In this document: piece by piece, positions 34,549 to 43,269 of the stretch
Layout: every line of letters starts with the position of its first letter
How positions within the stretch are numbered: position 1 is the first letter of the stretch
NCBI GenBank assembly: GCA_900542305.1
Contig: UQMU01000002.1
Location: 41,402 to 105,401 of the forward strand
Reading direction: 5' to 3'
DNA from: an uncultured Collinsella sp.
Lineage (GTDB): Bacteria > Actinomycetota > Coriobacteriia > Coriobacteriales > Coriobacteriaceae
Length of the DNA stretch: 64,000 bases
Position numbers and translations under genes: made by a program
The notes under the pieces: model-generated
Database searches by the model: none
What the model saw: the letters and a program-made list of their open reading frames with translations, nothing else
What the model was told of the DNA's origin: nothing

Positions 34549-36078
34549 CTAGTCCAGCTTGGTGCCCGGTACTTGCGGTGCCTCTTTAAGCAACGCTTTG
34601 AGCTCGTTCAAAATGGAAACGGGCTGTCGGTCAACGCTGTTCAGATGGAGCGTGGCCACGCGAATGGGCGGCTGATATTCAAGCGAGCCGATGAGCACGG
34701 GAGAACCCAGGAATCGTTCGATTTCGTTTGCGAGCTCGTCGATTGCCTCGGGGCCGAGCTCATCGAAAAGCGCCACGAACATTGGTCCCGTCGAGCGGAA
34801 CAGGCGACCCTTGCCACGCGAACAATCCATGAGGCAGGCAGCGCTTTCTGCCAAAACACGGTCGCCCGCATCAAAGCCAAAGCGGGCATTGACCTCAGCG
34901 ATATCGTCGACCTTAATGGCAATAAAGCCTGCCTCGCGCGCCACGCGGCGCATCTCTCCAATAGCGTTGACCAGGGCGTGGACATCGCCCAGGCCCGTTA
35001 CCGAGTCGGTCGTATCTGCCAAGCTTCGGTTGATGATAATGCCCACATACATGCTGGGCTCGGTATCGGTGCCGTCCAAACGGTAGCCCGTGCAGTCGCA
35101 AAGCACGTATTTTCCGGTGGCATCCATTACGCGATACTGCATGTAGTGGAAGTGCCACGTGCCGTTTATCACCATGTCGAGCTCGGCGCGTACGTTGTCG
35201 CGGTCCTCGGGATGAACGCGGGCGAGCCACATGTCGAGTGAGTTAAAAGGGTGCTGGGAGGGCAGGTCAAAATCGCGCACGGCGTTGACCGACCATTGCG
35301 ATTCTCCCGTATCGAGATTGAGGATGAACGGATAGCGCGTCTCGGAGCTCATGGAGATCGCTTGGAACACCCGGTCGTTGCAGGGAAGCTGGTCGACGAT
35401 TGGGCGTTGCGGCGCGTCATTGTCTTTCGGTTGCTGCACGCGATGCATAAGCTTATAGCGATACATCTTGCGATCGGCATCCATCGTCATCTGGCGACGC
35501 GTGTCGCCGGCAAGTGGATCGACGCGCGAGCAGCCAAAGCTAAAGCTGGCGATCATGGGCGCCTTGCCACCTGAGCTCGCCTCGATCAGCCCGGCACGTA
35601 CCCGCTCCAAGCGCTGCTCGAGTTCGGTCTCGTTTGCGGAGAGCGAGATGAGCACAAACTCGTCTCCACCGATGCGGAACAGCATCTCATCGTGCTCCAT
35701 GGTTTCGGAGAGCGTGCGGCAGATGCTCAGAATATAGCGATTGCCTTCGGCGTGGCCAAACCTATCATTGCAATGTTTGAGATGGTCGATGTCAATATAG
35801 GCGCAGGTGAAGGGGTCACCTTTGTGCCAGAGTTGCTCGACGTGACGGTCGAGTCCGCCGCGGTTGCCCAAGTTGGTGAGCGGGTCGATATAGGCGTTGC
35901 TCTCAAGCAGCCGGCGCTCTTGTTGCAGGATGGCATGCGTCTTTTGCAGTTGCTCGCCAACGGCGCGCAGCTCAGCAGGCAGCGCGGCAACATCGAGTTC
36001 GGCGGTCGAGATGCCATTCGCAAGTCGCTGAAGATAGGCAATAATCGATTGCTCACCCAGGCGATATGACTCGTTCAT
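34549..36078 (-). CDS. diguanylate cyclase: GGDEF, PAS-like, degenerate GGDEF
   Basis: A 509-residue soluble protein. A helical N terminus (about 1-75, LRAVGEQLQKTHAILQQE) leads into a GGDEF domain with DPLTNLGNRGG, YIDIDHLKHCNDRFGH and an intact active site FRIGGDEFVLI. A PAS_3-like domain follows (WLARVHPEDRDNVR, HFHYMQYRVMDATGKYVLC). The C-terminal domain is GGDEF-like but degenerate, with STGPMF at the signature. No RxxD inhibitory site precedes GGDEF. It should make c-di-GMP, with the C-terminal domain perhaps sensory. Start ATG 36078 has AAGGAGG upstream. It shares its domain order with the next GGDEF-EAL protein. Confidence 0.87.
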   Translation of the reverse strand: MNESYRLGEQSIIAYLQRLANGISTAELDVAALPAELRAVGEQLQKTHAILQQERRLLESNAYIDPLTNLGNRGGLDRHVEQLWHKGDPFTCAYIDIDHLKHCNDRFGHAEGNRYILSICRTLSETMEHDEMLFRIGGDEFVLISLSANETELEQRLERVRAGLIEASSGGKAPMIASFSFGCSRVDPLAGDTRRQMTMDADRKMYRYKLMHRVQQPKDNDAPQRPIVDQLPCNDRVFQAISMSSETRYPFILNLDTGESQWSVNAVRDFDLPSQHPFNSLDMWLARVHPEDRDNVRAELDMVINGTWHFHYMQYRVMDATGKYVLCDCTGYRLDGTDTEPSMYVGIIINRSLADTTDSVTGLGDVHALVNAIGEMRRVAREAGFIAIKVDDIAEVNARFGFDAGDRVLAESAACLMDCSRGKGRLFRSTGPMFVALFDELGPEAIDELANEIERFLGSPVLIGSLEYQPPIRVATLHLNSVDRQPVSILNELKALLKEAPQVPGTKLD

Positions 36079-36116
36079 GATGGATAACCTCCTTGGGCGG
36101 AACAACGGTTTGTATC

Positions 36117-36147
36117 ATATCCCCAATTCGGTTTGAACTGGGGATAT
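36117..36147. promoter_or_regulatory. hairpin or operator between the two GGDEF genes
   Basis: ATATCCCCAATTC (36117-36129) and GAACTGGGGATAT (36135-36147) pair with one mismatch around GGTTT. It may terminate the upstream GGDEF-EAL transcript or regulate the downstream gene. Confidence 0.5.
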
Positions 36148-36205
36148 AAGTTAGCTAATGGAGACAAATGCCCCCTTCGGCGGTGGCGTTTTGCGCGCGA
36201 GCGTA

Positions 36206-38923
36206 TCAGTTGTTATTGCCGCCATCGAGTAATGCCTCAAAATCCTTCGCCGGCATGGGGCGGTAGTAGAGGAAGCCCTGAGCGTAGCGGGCACCCATGT
36301 GGCGTAGCATGTTCGCCTGCTCATCTGTCTCGACGCCTTCGATTACAATGGGCAGATGGAGCGACTGCGCCATCTCGAGCATCGATGACACGATCTGCGC
36401 GCTGCGGCCTTGATCGCGGTCGGTGGGCACAAAGGTGCGGTCGAGCTTGATGACGTCGACGTTGACGTTCTTGAGCATCGCGAGCGTGGACTGACCGGTG
36501 CCAAAATCGTCCATATAGGTCGAGAAGCCGCGGGTGTGCAAGTCGGCTGTCAGTTTGTCCACGGCTTCGGACTCTCCCGTATAAGCCGTCTCGGTGATCT
36601 CGATACGCATGAGCTCGGGCGGCAGGTTGTATTGGGCGGCAAGCGCCCCCATATGCTCGGCAACGTCGCAGGCAAGGATATCCACGCGCGACACATTAAG
36701 CGAGACCGGAACCACGCGAAGGCCGCGATCGAGACGCTCGCGCAGCCACGAGGCGACACCCTGCCAAATGTACTTGTCGAGCGTCACCACAAAGCCGCTT
36801 TCCTCGAGTGCGGGGATAAACGTTGCGGGCGAAATGAGAGAGCCGTCCTTGTCAATCCAGCGGGTGAGTGCTTCGGCGCCAATAATCTCGCCGGTTTTCA
36901 TATCGACCTGGGGCTGAAGATAGTACGTGATGCGACCATTTGACAGCGCGTACTGGAACTCGGTTAGCGTGCGGTGGAACGCAACCTCATGCTCGTACTC
37001 CGCGGGGCAGAAAATGGCAATGCGCTCCTTAAAGTCGTTTTTTGCGCGCCGATTGGTAAACATGGCCTTTGCCTGCGCATCGATGGTGATCTCCTCATTG
37101 GAGTCGATAGGGTAAACGCCCATGGACGGCCAAAAACCTACGCCGTCATCATGCCTGGCTACGGCCTCGCGAACGCGGTTGTAGATTTGACGGACGGTGA
37201 TGTGCTTAAAGGGGATGAGTATGCAAAAGTCATCTTGGCCCCAGTATCCTGCGACGCCCATATCGGCATTCTCGATGTCCTTGAGGACCGTGCCCACATC
37301 GGCGAGTACGCGGTCGCCCTCGGCCTGGCCGTGCCATTCATTAAACAGGCGCATGTGGCCCATGTCGACCGTGGCGATGCACCAGGCGCCGTCGCGCCTT
37401 GCCTCGAGAAATGCGTTGGCGCGCCGCATAAACTCGCTGGGTCGATAGAGGCCCGTGAGCGAGTCGATGCGTTCGGCGATGGCGCTTTTGCGCTCCGCCT
37501 CGGGTATGGGGAGACTGTCGTTGGGAACAAGCCCGCCGGCCGTGCGAAGGCGACGCTCGAGTTCGCCTAAAACGGCGGTCGCTTGATGGGTTAAGTGCTC
37601 GTAAAAGGCCGGGACGACAAGACAGACGGGAGTAATGGTGTCGCCCGCGATTTGAACAGGAGCGAAAACGGCCTCTTTAAGATGGCGGGTCAGTTGCTCG
37701 AATGCCTCGTGGTTCAAATCGTTGCTGAGCACGACGAATTGGACGCTACGTGAACGGTAAACCCGGCTCCTGCCACGGGTGATCGACAGCATGCGGCCCG
37801 CGTATTCGGCAAGCATGTTGTCGACAGCCTCGGCCCCGTAGAGCTCGTTGAGCTTTGCCGTGCCACGAATGCGCACCGCTATAAGCCCCGTCTCGCAACG
37901 GTCGCGACGGCAGGCATCGATGGCGTTGACCAACATGCGCTGCGTTCCGAGGCCTGTGGCGGCGTCGACGGTTTCGGCAAGTGCGTGGTTGACGATCTCG
38001 CCGACATAGAGCGAGGGGACATTTCCGTCGCCGTCGATACGAAACCCGCGAGCACGGCAGAGGACGTAGTCGCCGGCGGCATTGCGTACGCGGTATTGCA
38101 TAACTCGACGGTGTTTGGAGCCGTTATAGATTTGGTCGATGTCGGTGATGTAGGCCTCAAGGTCGTCAGGATGGACGCGCGTCTTCCAGTAATCGCGACA
38201 GTTGTCTATGTGCTCCGAGGGAAGGCCAAGATCGCGCAAGGCACCTTGTGACCAAAGGGTGCGATGTTTGTCCAAGTTCTCGATAAAGAAATAACGGCCC
38301 TCGTTGAGCATCGAAAAGGCGTCGAAAATACGATCGCTTATTTCGAAGTCGTCGGCGTGGACTTGCGTGATATTGCGTCGATCGAGGTGCATGGCATAAC
38401 GTAGCTTGTAGTCGTACATGCGATGGTCGGCATCGAGCGTCATGCGATTGGAAGCTTCGCCCAGGGCGGGGTCGGCATGTGACACTCCGTAGCTAAACGA
38501 GCGGGGCATCTCGGAATCGTTGTTTTTGAGCAGGACCGTTCGGCAGTGTTCCAGACGTTCGGCGAGGTCGTCCTCGGTTGCAATCGTAGACAGGATGGCA
38601 AACTCGTCGCCTCCCAGGCGAAACGCCGCTTCGTCCACTTTCATATACAGTTTGAGATAGAGGCTTACCTGCAAGATATAGCGGTTGCCCTCGTCATGCC
38701 CAAAGACGTCGTTGCAGTGCTTAAGGTTATCGATATCGATGAACGCCATGGTAACGGGGATGTCCTGCTCCCAGAGCTCCTCGAGGGAGCGGGCAAAGCC
38801 GCCACGGTTGCCAAGCCCGGTAAGCTGGTCGGTAAAGGCAGTCCTAATCAGATCATCCTGACGCTCGAGAAGGTCGCGGACGGTCTTTTCGAGCGTTTCG
38901 GTGTAATTGCTGACAGTATCCAT
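36206..38923 (-). CDS. multi-domain c-di-GMP protein: GGDEF, PAS, two degenerate GGDEF-like domains, EAL
   Basis: A 905-residue protein. Domain 1 (about 30-190) is a GGDEF with intact RLGGDEFAIL. A PAS_3-like domain follows (VHPDDLEAYITDIDQIYNGS). Two GGDEF-like folds have lost the signature (SRSVQF and WGQDDFC). The C-terminal EAL domain (from about 655) has GAEALTRW, LNVSR, EITET, MDDFGTGQS, KLDRTF and EGVET, the full metal and catalytic set, so phosphodiesterase activity is likely. No transmembrane segment is seen. The start ATG 38923 has only a weak ribosome site. It may both make and degrade c-di-GMP. Confidence 0.9.
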   Translation of the reverse strand: MDTVSNYTETLEKTVRDLLERQDDLIRTAFTDQLTGLGNRGGFARSLEELWEQDIPVTMAFIDIDNLKHCNDVFGHDEGNRYILQVSLYLKLYMKVDEAAFRLGGDEFAILSTIATEDDLAERLEHCRTVLLKNNDSEMPRSFSYGVSHADPALGEASNRMTLDADHRMYDYKLRYAMHLDRRNITQVHADDFEISDRIFDAFSMLNEGRYFFIENLDKHRTLWSQGALRDLGLPSEHIDNCRDYWKTRVHPDDLEAYITDIDQIYNGSKHRRVMQYRVRNAAGDYVLCRARGFRIDGDGNVPSLYVGEIVNHALAETVDAATGLGTQRMLVNAIDACRRDRCETGLIAVRIRGTAKLNELYGAEAVDNMLAEYAGRMLSITRGRSRVYRSRSVQFVVLSNDLNHEAFEQLTRHLKEAVFAPVQIAGDTITPVCLVVPAFYEHLTHQATAVLGELERRLRTAGGLVPNDSLPIPEAERKSAIAERIDSLTGLYRPSEFMRRANAFLEARRDGAWCIATVDMGHMRLFNEWHGQAEGDRVLADVGTVLKDIENADMGVAGYWGQDDFCILIPFKHITVRQIYNRVREAVARHDDGVGFWPSMGVYPIDSNEEITIDAQAKAMFTNRRAKNDFKERIAIFCPAEYEHEVAFHRTLTEFQYALSNGRITYYLQPQVDMKTGEIIGAEALTRWIDKDGSLISPATFIPALEESGFVVTLDKYIWQGVASWLRERLDRGLRVVPVSLNVSRVDILACDVAEHMGALAAQYNLPPELMRIEITETAYTGESEAVDKLTADLHTRGFSTYMDDFGTGQSTLAMLKNVNVDVIKLDRTFVPTDRDQGRSAQIVSSMLEMAQSLHLPIVIEGVETDEQANMLRHMGARYAQGFLYYRPMPAKDFEALLDGGNNN

Positions 38924-39060
38924 GTTCTAAGCGACTTTCTGAGGTCGGGGCGGATTGCGTCGGGCGGGCTCGTTGTGTACACGCGTCGTTGCTCAGCGCT
39001 TTGCATGTATCCAGGCCCCCGCCTTGCCGCGTTGTTGAGTTAATTTGCCGGCTAATGTTC

Positions 39061-39117
39061 GCTGTTGATAACAGCTGAGTAGTGTAAACAATAGTGCACA
39101 ATTATATATGGGTGCAC
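39061..39117. promoter_or_regulatory. palindromes in the 324-bp region before the patatin gene
   Basis: GCTGTTGATAACAGC (39061-39075) is a perfect palindrome. GTGCAC occurs twice (39094-39099 and 39112-39117) around an AT-rich 12-bp centre. These are candidate operators for the divergent GGDEF-EAL and patatin genes. TATACT (39206-39211) is a likely -10 for the latter. No further gene is credible in 38924-39247. Confidence 0.45.
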
Positions 39118-39247
39118 ATGCTGTGGGCGGCTATTATTCGACAAGCGGTAGCGCGACGATGCGATGTTCGATAAAAATGCGACTGAGACGATATATGTTG
39201 ACGGGTATACTTGTCCCGGTTTAAAACGCAGGAACGGAGATGGTCGC

Positions 39248-40117
39248 ATGGCACAGCCGGATACGACGCGCACGGTGGGGCTGGCACTCGAGGGAGGCGG
39301 CTACCGCGGTATGTATACGGCGGGCGTGCTCGACGTTTTGATGGAGCACGGTTTGACCTGCGACCATATGGTGGGTGTCTCGGCGGGCGCGGCGTTTGGC
39401 TACAACTTTAAATCGCGCCAGATCGGGCGCGCCATTCGCTACAACAAGGCCTATTGCGCCGATAAGCGCTATGCGGGTGTAGCAAGCTGGTTGCGAACCG
39501 GCGACATGTTCAATGCCGATTTTGCCTATCACGAGGTGCCCATCGAGCGCGACCCCATCGATTTGGAGACATATCGCGCCTGCCCCATGCGGTTTACGTG
39601 CGTGTGTACCGATATCGAGACGGGCAAGGCCGTCTACCATGACCTGCCCTATGGCGACGAGCGAGATATCGAGTGGATTCGGGCGTCATCGGCGATTCCC
39701 TTGGCAACGCGTCCCGTTGCTATTGGCGGGCATAAGTATCTGGATGGTGGCGTGGCTGATTCTATTCCCAGCGCTTGGCTGCTTGCGCAGGGGTATGACC
39801 GCAATATCGTGGTACTCACGCAGCCGGCGGGCTTTGTGAAGCAGCCCAACAGCGTGATGCCCATGCTGCGGTGCGTGTTCCGTCACTATCCGGAGTTTGT
39901 CGCAGCGCTCGAGCATCGGCATGAGGTTTACAATGCCACGCTCGATGACCTGGCACGTCGTGAGGCCGCCGGCGAAATCTTTGTGGTGCGGCCGAGCGAA
40001 TCGGTGAAGGTGCCGTCGCTGTGCCGTGAACCGGATGAGCTCGAGCGCATCTATCAGATCGGCCGCCACGATGCGGAGGCGACCTTGCCTGCGCTGAAAG
40101 CGTATCTGGCGGGGTAA
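39248..40117 (+). CDS. patatin-like phospholipase (YjjU-type)
   Basis: A 289-residue patatin-domain hydrolase. The oxyanion motif is LEGGGYRGMYTAGVLD, the nucleophile elbow is GVSAGAAFG, and the catalytic Asp lies in YLDGGVADSIP, completing the Ser-Asp dyad. Bacterial relatives of the YjjU/RssA group are cytosolic lipid acyl hydrolases of unsettled substrate. ATG 39248 starts MAQPDTTRTV; the open frame extends upstream to 39164 without a ribosome site. GGAACGGAGA precedes the chosen start. A long palindrome follows the stop. Confidence 0.9.
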   Translation: MAQPDTTRTVGLALEGGGYRGMYTAGVLDVLMEHGLTCDHMVGVSAGAAFGYNFKSRQIGRAIRYNKAYCADKRYAGVASWLRTGDMFNADFAYHEVPIERDPIDLETYRACPMRFTCVCTDIETGKAVYHDLPYGDERDIEWIRASSAIPLATRPVAIGGHKYLDGGVADSIPSAWLLAQGYDRNIVVLTQPAGFVKQPNSVMPMLRCVFRHYPEFVAALEHRHEVYNATLDDLARREAAGEIFVVRPSESVKVPSLCREPDELERIYQIGRHDAEATLPALKAYLAG

Positions 40118-40128
40118 GGGTCGCATAC

Positions 40129-40174
40129 GGAAAGCGCATCCCAGAATGGACGTCCAAACTGGGATGCGCTTTCC
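40129..40174. repeat. perfect 16-bp-arm palindrome after the patatin gene
   Basis: GGAAAGCGCATCCCAG (40129-40144) and CTGGGATGCGCTTTCC (40159-40174) surround AATGGACGTCCAAA, itself partly self-complementary. It lies between convergent patatin and thiE and could terminate both. Confidence 0.75.
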
Positions 40175-40218
40175 ATTGCTGAAGTTATGAGGCTGCGAAT
40201 CAGCTGCTCGGCCTAGAC

Positions 40219-40914
40219 TTACGCCTGCTGCCAGGTGTCGACAAGCTCCTTGGCCGCGGCGTAGGGGTCATCGGCGCTGCAGACGGCGCTCACCACAAAG
40301 AAGCCGTCGACGCCGGTGGCCTTGAGCTGCGGCAGGTCGGCCGTCTTGACGCCGCCGCCCACCACGATGGGCACGGTGCTTGCCGCATGGAGCGCGGCCA
40401 GGTCCTCAAAGCTCTTGGTGATGATGGAGCCATCGGCTGCGCGTCCGCAATCGCGCTTGGTCTCAGTCTCGTGGAGCGGGCCGATGCCTAGATAGTCGAC
40501 CAGGCTCATGTCGGCGGTCTTGACGTACTCGAGCATCTCCTCGCAACGGGCCGAAAGGCCCACAATGGCATCGGGGCCCAGCAGTTTGCGGCAGACCTCG
40601 ACGGGAATATCGCTCTGGCCCACGTGCACGCCGTCGACGGCAATGCCCTGCTCGCGCGCGGCGAGTACGCAGTCCAGGCGATCATCGATTAACAGGGCGA
40701 CCTGACCGGTCTTGCCGGCCTGTGCGATTGCCTGCGCGGCGTCGCCGGTCAGCGCAATGATCTCGCGGGCGCTTGCCACCTTGGAGCGCACCTGGATGCA
40801 GGTAAAGCCTGCGTCGAGTGCCTGGGCCACCACATCACCCACGGGTCGACCCAGCGTGTTTTCGGGGCCGAGTACCAGATAGGCCGAGATATCAAGGTTG
40901 TCGCGGATGCTCAT
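40219..40914 (-). CDS. thiE: thiamine-phosphate synthase
   Basis: A 231-residue TIM-barrel enzyme. Family motifs are CIQVRSKVAS (pyrophosphate-binding Gln, Arg and Lys), LLIDDRLDCVLA, GVHVGQSDIP, VGLSARCEEM, YLGIGPLHETETK and VVGGGVKTADL. It joins HMP-PP and THZ-P to give thiamine monophosphate in the cytoplasm. An unusual piece is the SAR motif in place of the common STH/SVH. The ATG overlaps the upstream thiamine-binding protein gene by four bases (ATGA). It is last in the riboswitch-controlled operon. Confidence 0.93.
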   Translation of the reverse strand: MSIRDNLDISAYLVLGPENTLGRPVGDVVAQALDAGFTCIQVRSKVASAREIIALTGDAAQAIAQAGKTGQVALLIDDRLDCVLAAREQGIAVDGVHVGQSDIPVEVCRKLLGPDAIVGLSARCEEMLEYVKTADMSLVDYLGIGPLHETETKRDCGRAADGSIITKSFEDLAALHAASTVPIVVGGGVKTADLPQLKATGVDGFFVVSAVCSADDPYAAAKELVDTWQQA

Positions 40915-41252
40915 CGTGCTTCCTCCTGCTTTTTGATCTGTGCTTCCATGCGCTCGAGTTTGCCGGTCATGGTGTCGGTAAATCCGGGTCGAATATCGGC
41001 CTTGAGTACGACTTCGGTGCGGATGCCCTTGCTCGCCAACACAAAGGTTGCGTCGCGCACGACCTGCATGACCTCGTCCCAGTCGCCCTCGATTTCGGTG
41101 AACATCGAGGTGGTGCGGTTGGGAAGGCCGCTCTCGCGAATGACGCGCACGACCTCGGCGACCTCGGCGGATAGCTCATCGCCGGTGCCGCACGGGGCGA
41201 TGGCCACAGCGACGAGCGTGTTCATGCCGGTATTGGTTGCGGGCTCGGACAT
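40911..41252 (-). CDS. MTH1187/YkoF-like thiamine-binding protein
   Basis: A 113-residue ferredoxin-like protein of the UPF0045/MTH1187 family. The N-terminal strand TLVAVAIAPCGTGDELSAEVAEVVRVI is characteristic, followed by NRTTSMFTEIEGDWDEVMQVV. These proteins bind hydroxymethylpyrimidine or thiamine; relatives feed it to transport or salvage. The gene sits between thiM and thiE, overlapping thiE by four bases and starting three bases after thiM, so it belongs to the operon, consistent with a thiamine-pathway role. A second possible start is the internal ATG near residue 10 (MNTLVA). Confidence 0.88.
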   Translation of the reverse strand: MSEPATNTGMNTLVAVAIAPCGTGDELSAEVAEVVRVIRESGLPNRTTSMFTEIEGDWDEVMQVVRDATFVLASKGIRTEVVLKADIRPGFTDTMTGKLERMEAQIKKQEEAR

Positions 41253-41255
41253 GGC

Positions 41256-42095
41256 CTAGGCCTCCTCGAGCTCGAGCTGGTTGTTGGCGATGTCTTGGGC
41301 GGTCGCGCGGTAGAGCTCGTCGATAAAGGCGACCTTAAAGCTTGCCGGGGCATCGGCGACAGCGGCGGCACGCGTGCCGGCAACGTTGTAGACCGCGGTG
41401 CCGCAGACTGCCGCCGTAAACGGATCGGTGACGCAGACGTACACGGCCAGCACGCCGCCCTGCGAGCAGCCGCAGCCGGTGATCTTTGACATGAGCGGGC
41501 TGCCGCCGTGGGACTTGGCCACGGTCGTGCCGTCGGTGATCAGGTCGACTTCGCCCGAGACCACTACGGCGCCGCCGGTGTAACGGGCGAGCGCCACGGC
41601 GGCATCGCGGGCGGCGTCGACCGTGTCGGTGGTATCGACACCGCGCACGCGGCTCAGATCGGCCGCCTCGCCCTCAAGACCCCACAGGCCGGCGAGCGCG
41701 ATGATCTCGGAGGCGTTGCCGCGCACGATGGCGGGCTTGTACTGCTTGAGCTCGTTTACCAGCTGGGTGCGCAGGCTGCCGATGCCCAGGCCCACCGGAT
41801 CGAGCACCCAGGGCTTGCCGGCGTCGTGTGCCGCCTTGGCCGCGCGGGGAATCGTCTGCTCGTAGATGGGGAAGAGCGTGCCCATGTTGAGATAGATGGC
41901 GCCGCCGCCGGCAACGAGCGCCTCGCCCTCGTCGGGCAGATAGACCATGGCGGCCGAACCGCCCACGGCGAGCTGCGCGTTGGCGACAAAGTCAATCGTC
42001 ACCGTGTTGGTGATGGAGCCGGCCATTGGATTGGTGGCGCGAATCTCCTCCACGGCCTTGACCATATGCTGCTTAAGCTGTTCCGAATCAATCAC
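41256..42095 (-). CDS. thiM: hydroxyethylthiazole kinase
   Basis: A 279-residue ribokinase-like enzyme. Visible motifs are SITNTVTIDFVANAQLAVGGSAAMV at the substrate site, KPWVLDPVGLG, IVRGNASEIIAL, and the catalytic loop ITGCGCSQGGVLA with the ThiM cysteine. It phosphorylates 4-methyl-5-hydroxyethylthiazole for salvage; thiE then uses the product. The start is GTG 42095 with AAGGAGG six bases upstream. The frame extension to 42209 would run through the riboswitch and is rejected. It is first in the thiM, thiamine-binding protein, thiE operon. Confidence 0.94.
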   Translation of the reverse strand: MIDSEQLKQHMVKAVEEIRATNPMAGSITNTVTIDFVANAQLAVGGSAAMVYLPDEGEALVAGGGAIYLNMGTLFPIYEQTIPRAAKAAHDAGKPWVLDPVGLGIGSLRTQLVNELKQYKPAIVRGNASEIIALAGLWGLEGEAADLSRVRGVDTTDTVDAARDAAVALARYTGGAVVVSGEVDLITDGTTVAKSHGGSPLMSKITGCGCSQGGVLAVYVCVTDPFTAAVCGTAVYNVAGTRAAAVADAPASFKVAFIDELYRATAQDIANNQLELEEA

Positions 42096-42115
42096 TGCAC
42101 ATGCCTCCTTGGCAT

Positions 42116-42148
42116 AGAAAAGGGGCGCTGTGCATAGACAGCGCCCCT
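42116..42148 (-). terminator. riboswitch-linked intrinsic terminator
   Basis: On the minus strand GGGGCGCTGT (complement of 42138-42147) pairs with ACAGCGCCCC (42122-42131) and is followed by TTTT. It lies between the TPP aptamer and thiM, the expected expression platform for transcriptional attenuation. Confidence 0.87.
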
Positions 42149-42150
42149 GC

Positions 42151-42245
42151 AAAGGCGGCATGCTCCCTACGCCAGCATTAACTGACAGGTTCAAAGGATT
42201 GGGCCCCATGCCCTCTCAGCCTTGTGGTTTGCACCGCCGGCACTC
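42151..42245 (-). ncRNA. TPP (THI-box) riboswitch
   Basis: The minus strand carries the THI-box signatures in order: GGTGC, AAGGCTGAGAGGGC, an additional arm, CTTTGAACCTGTCAGTTAAT, then GCTGGCGTAGGGA. These form the pyrimidine-sensing J3/2 (CUGAGA) and the pyrophosphate-sensing J4/5 parts. It precedes the terminator and thiM, so thiamine pyrophosphate should switch the operon off. Confidence 0.93.
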
Positions 42246-42290
42246 CCGCATCGAATCTGTTGTTCCCTATACTAACGCACTTGCCAAAAA

Positions 42291-42313
42291 GGGACAGGTT
42301 TATTTTGGCAGGT
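42291..42313. repeat. REP-like palindrome, family C copy 2
   Basis: TTGCCAAAA and TTTTGGCA surround AGGGACAGGTTTA, matching the copy at 21653-21689 nearly exactly. It ends four bases before the HAD gene -10 element. Confidence 0.82.
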
Positions 42314-42316
42314 CGT

Positions 42317-42322
42317 TACAAT
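42317..42322 (+). promoter_or_regulatory. TACAAT -10 element of the HAD gene
   Basis: GGTCGTTACAATAGG lies 34 bp before the HAD start, downstream of the family C repeat. Confidence 0.45.
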
Positions 42323-42350
42323 AGGTAGGACCGATACGAATGGGGGCCTT

Positions 42351-43259
42351 ATGATAAAACTTGTGCTGACCGATATGGACGATACGTTGATTCCAGCCGG
42401 GCATGACGGCGCCAGCGACTACGCCATCGAGGGCATTCATGCCATGCAGGCGGCGGGTCTGCACTTTGGCCCGGTTTCGGGTCGCCAGCCGTCTGCGATG
42501 GGCTGGATGTTCCGCAATCGCGCCGAGTGCTTTTCGACTGGTGCGTTCTGTAACGGCCAGGTTATGTTTGTCGACGGTCAGGCGATCGCTTCGCGCGCGA
42601 CCGACAACGATGCCCTGATGCGTCTGGCCGATTACCTCGAGCAAGAGACCGACGATACCTATCTAAAGGTCTACAGCCTGGGTGATGACTTTTGGGATAA
42701 CGATGCCTATTGCGTGACGAGCGACCCCGAGCGCGTGCGTCGCGCTATGGAGTCGGGTGGCAACGCGTGGCTCAAGGGCGAAGAGGCCCCGTGCCGTCCC
42801 GTCGTCGATGACGCGCCGGTGTTCAAGGCGAATATCTGGAGTGCTCGTTCGCGTGAGGAGCTCGCGGAGCTACGCGAGCGCGTTGCCGCTGAGGTGCCGG
42901 AACTCTCGCTCGTGTTTCCCAACAATCGTGTGCGCCTGTTCGACATTCTTCCAGCAGGTTGGGACAAGGGTTGCGCTGCGCTGGAGCTGGCGCGCGCTTT
43001 GGACCTGACGTCCGACGAGGTGGCCGTATTTGGCGATTCCGATAACGACCTGCCCATGATCGGTGCCGTCCCCAACTCCGTTGCAGTCGCCAATGCCAAC
43101 GAGGCCGTCACGGCTGCCGCGCGCTGGCATATCGGCGCTGCGGCAGACGATGCGGTTGCCGGGGCTCTGCATCAGATTGCCGCCTGCGCCGCGACGGGGG
43201 AGATGCCGTCGTTTATGCGTCAGGCAGATGCGGCGGGTTCGGGTATCGCGGACGTCTAG
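42351..43259 (+). CDS. HAD-superfamily Cof-type phosphatase
   Basis: A 302-residue IIB HAD hydrolase. Motif I is LTDMDDTLIP with the nucleophile Asp8, motif II is VSGRQPS, and motif III/IV is GWDKGCAALEL...VAVFGDSDNDLPMIGAV. The cap domain lies between about 85 and 190. Cof-type enzymes dephosphorylate sugar phosphates, pyridoxal phosphate or similar small molecules; the substrate is not predicted. The start is ATG 42351, with GGGGGCC close upstream. The LysR gene begins ten bases after its stop and may be cotranscribed. Confidence 0.9.
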   Translation: MIKLVLTDMDDTLIPAGHDGASDYAIEGIHAMQAAGLHFGPVSGRQPSAMGWMFRNRAECFSTGAFCNGQVMFVDGQAIASRATDNDALMRLADYLEQETDDTYLKVYSLGDDFWDNDAYCVTSDPERVRRAMESGGNAWLKGEEAPCRPVVDDAPVFKANIWSARSREELAELRERVAAEVPELSLVFPNNRVRLFDILPAGWDKGCAALELARALDLTSDEVAVFGDSDNDLPMIGAVPNSVAVANANEAVTAAARWHIGAAADDAVAGALHQIAACAATGEMPSFMRQADAAGSGIADV

Positions 43260-43269
43260 GGAGGCCATC

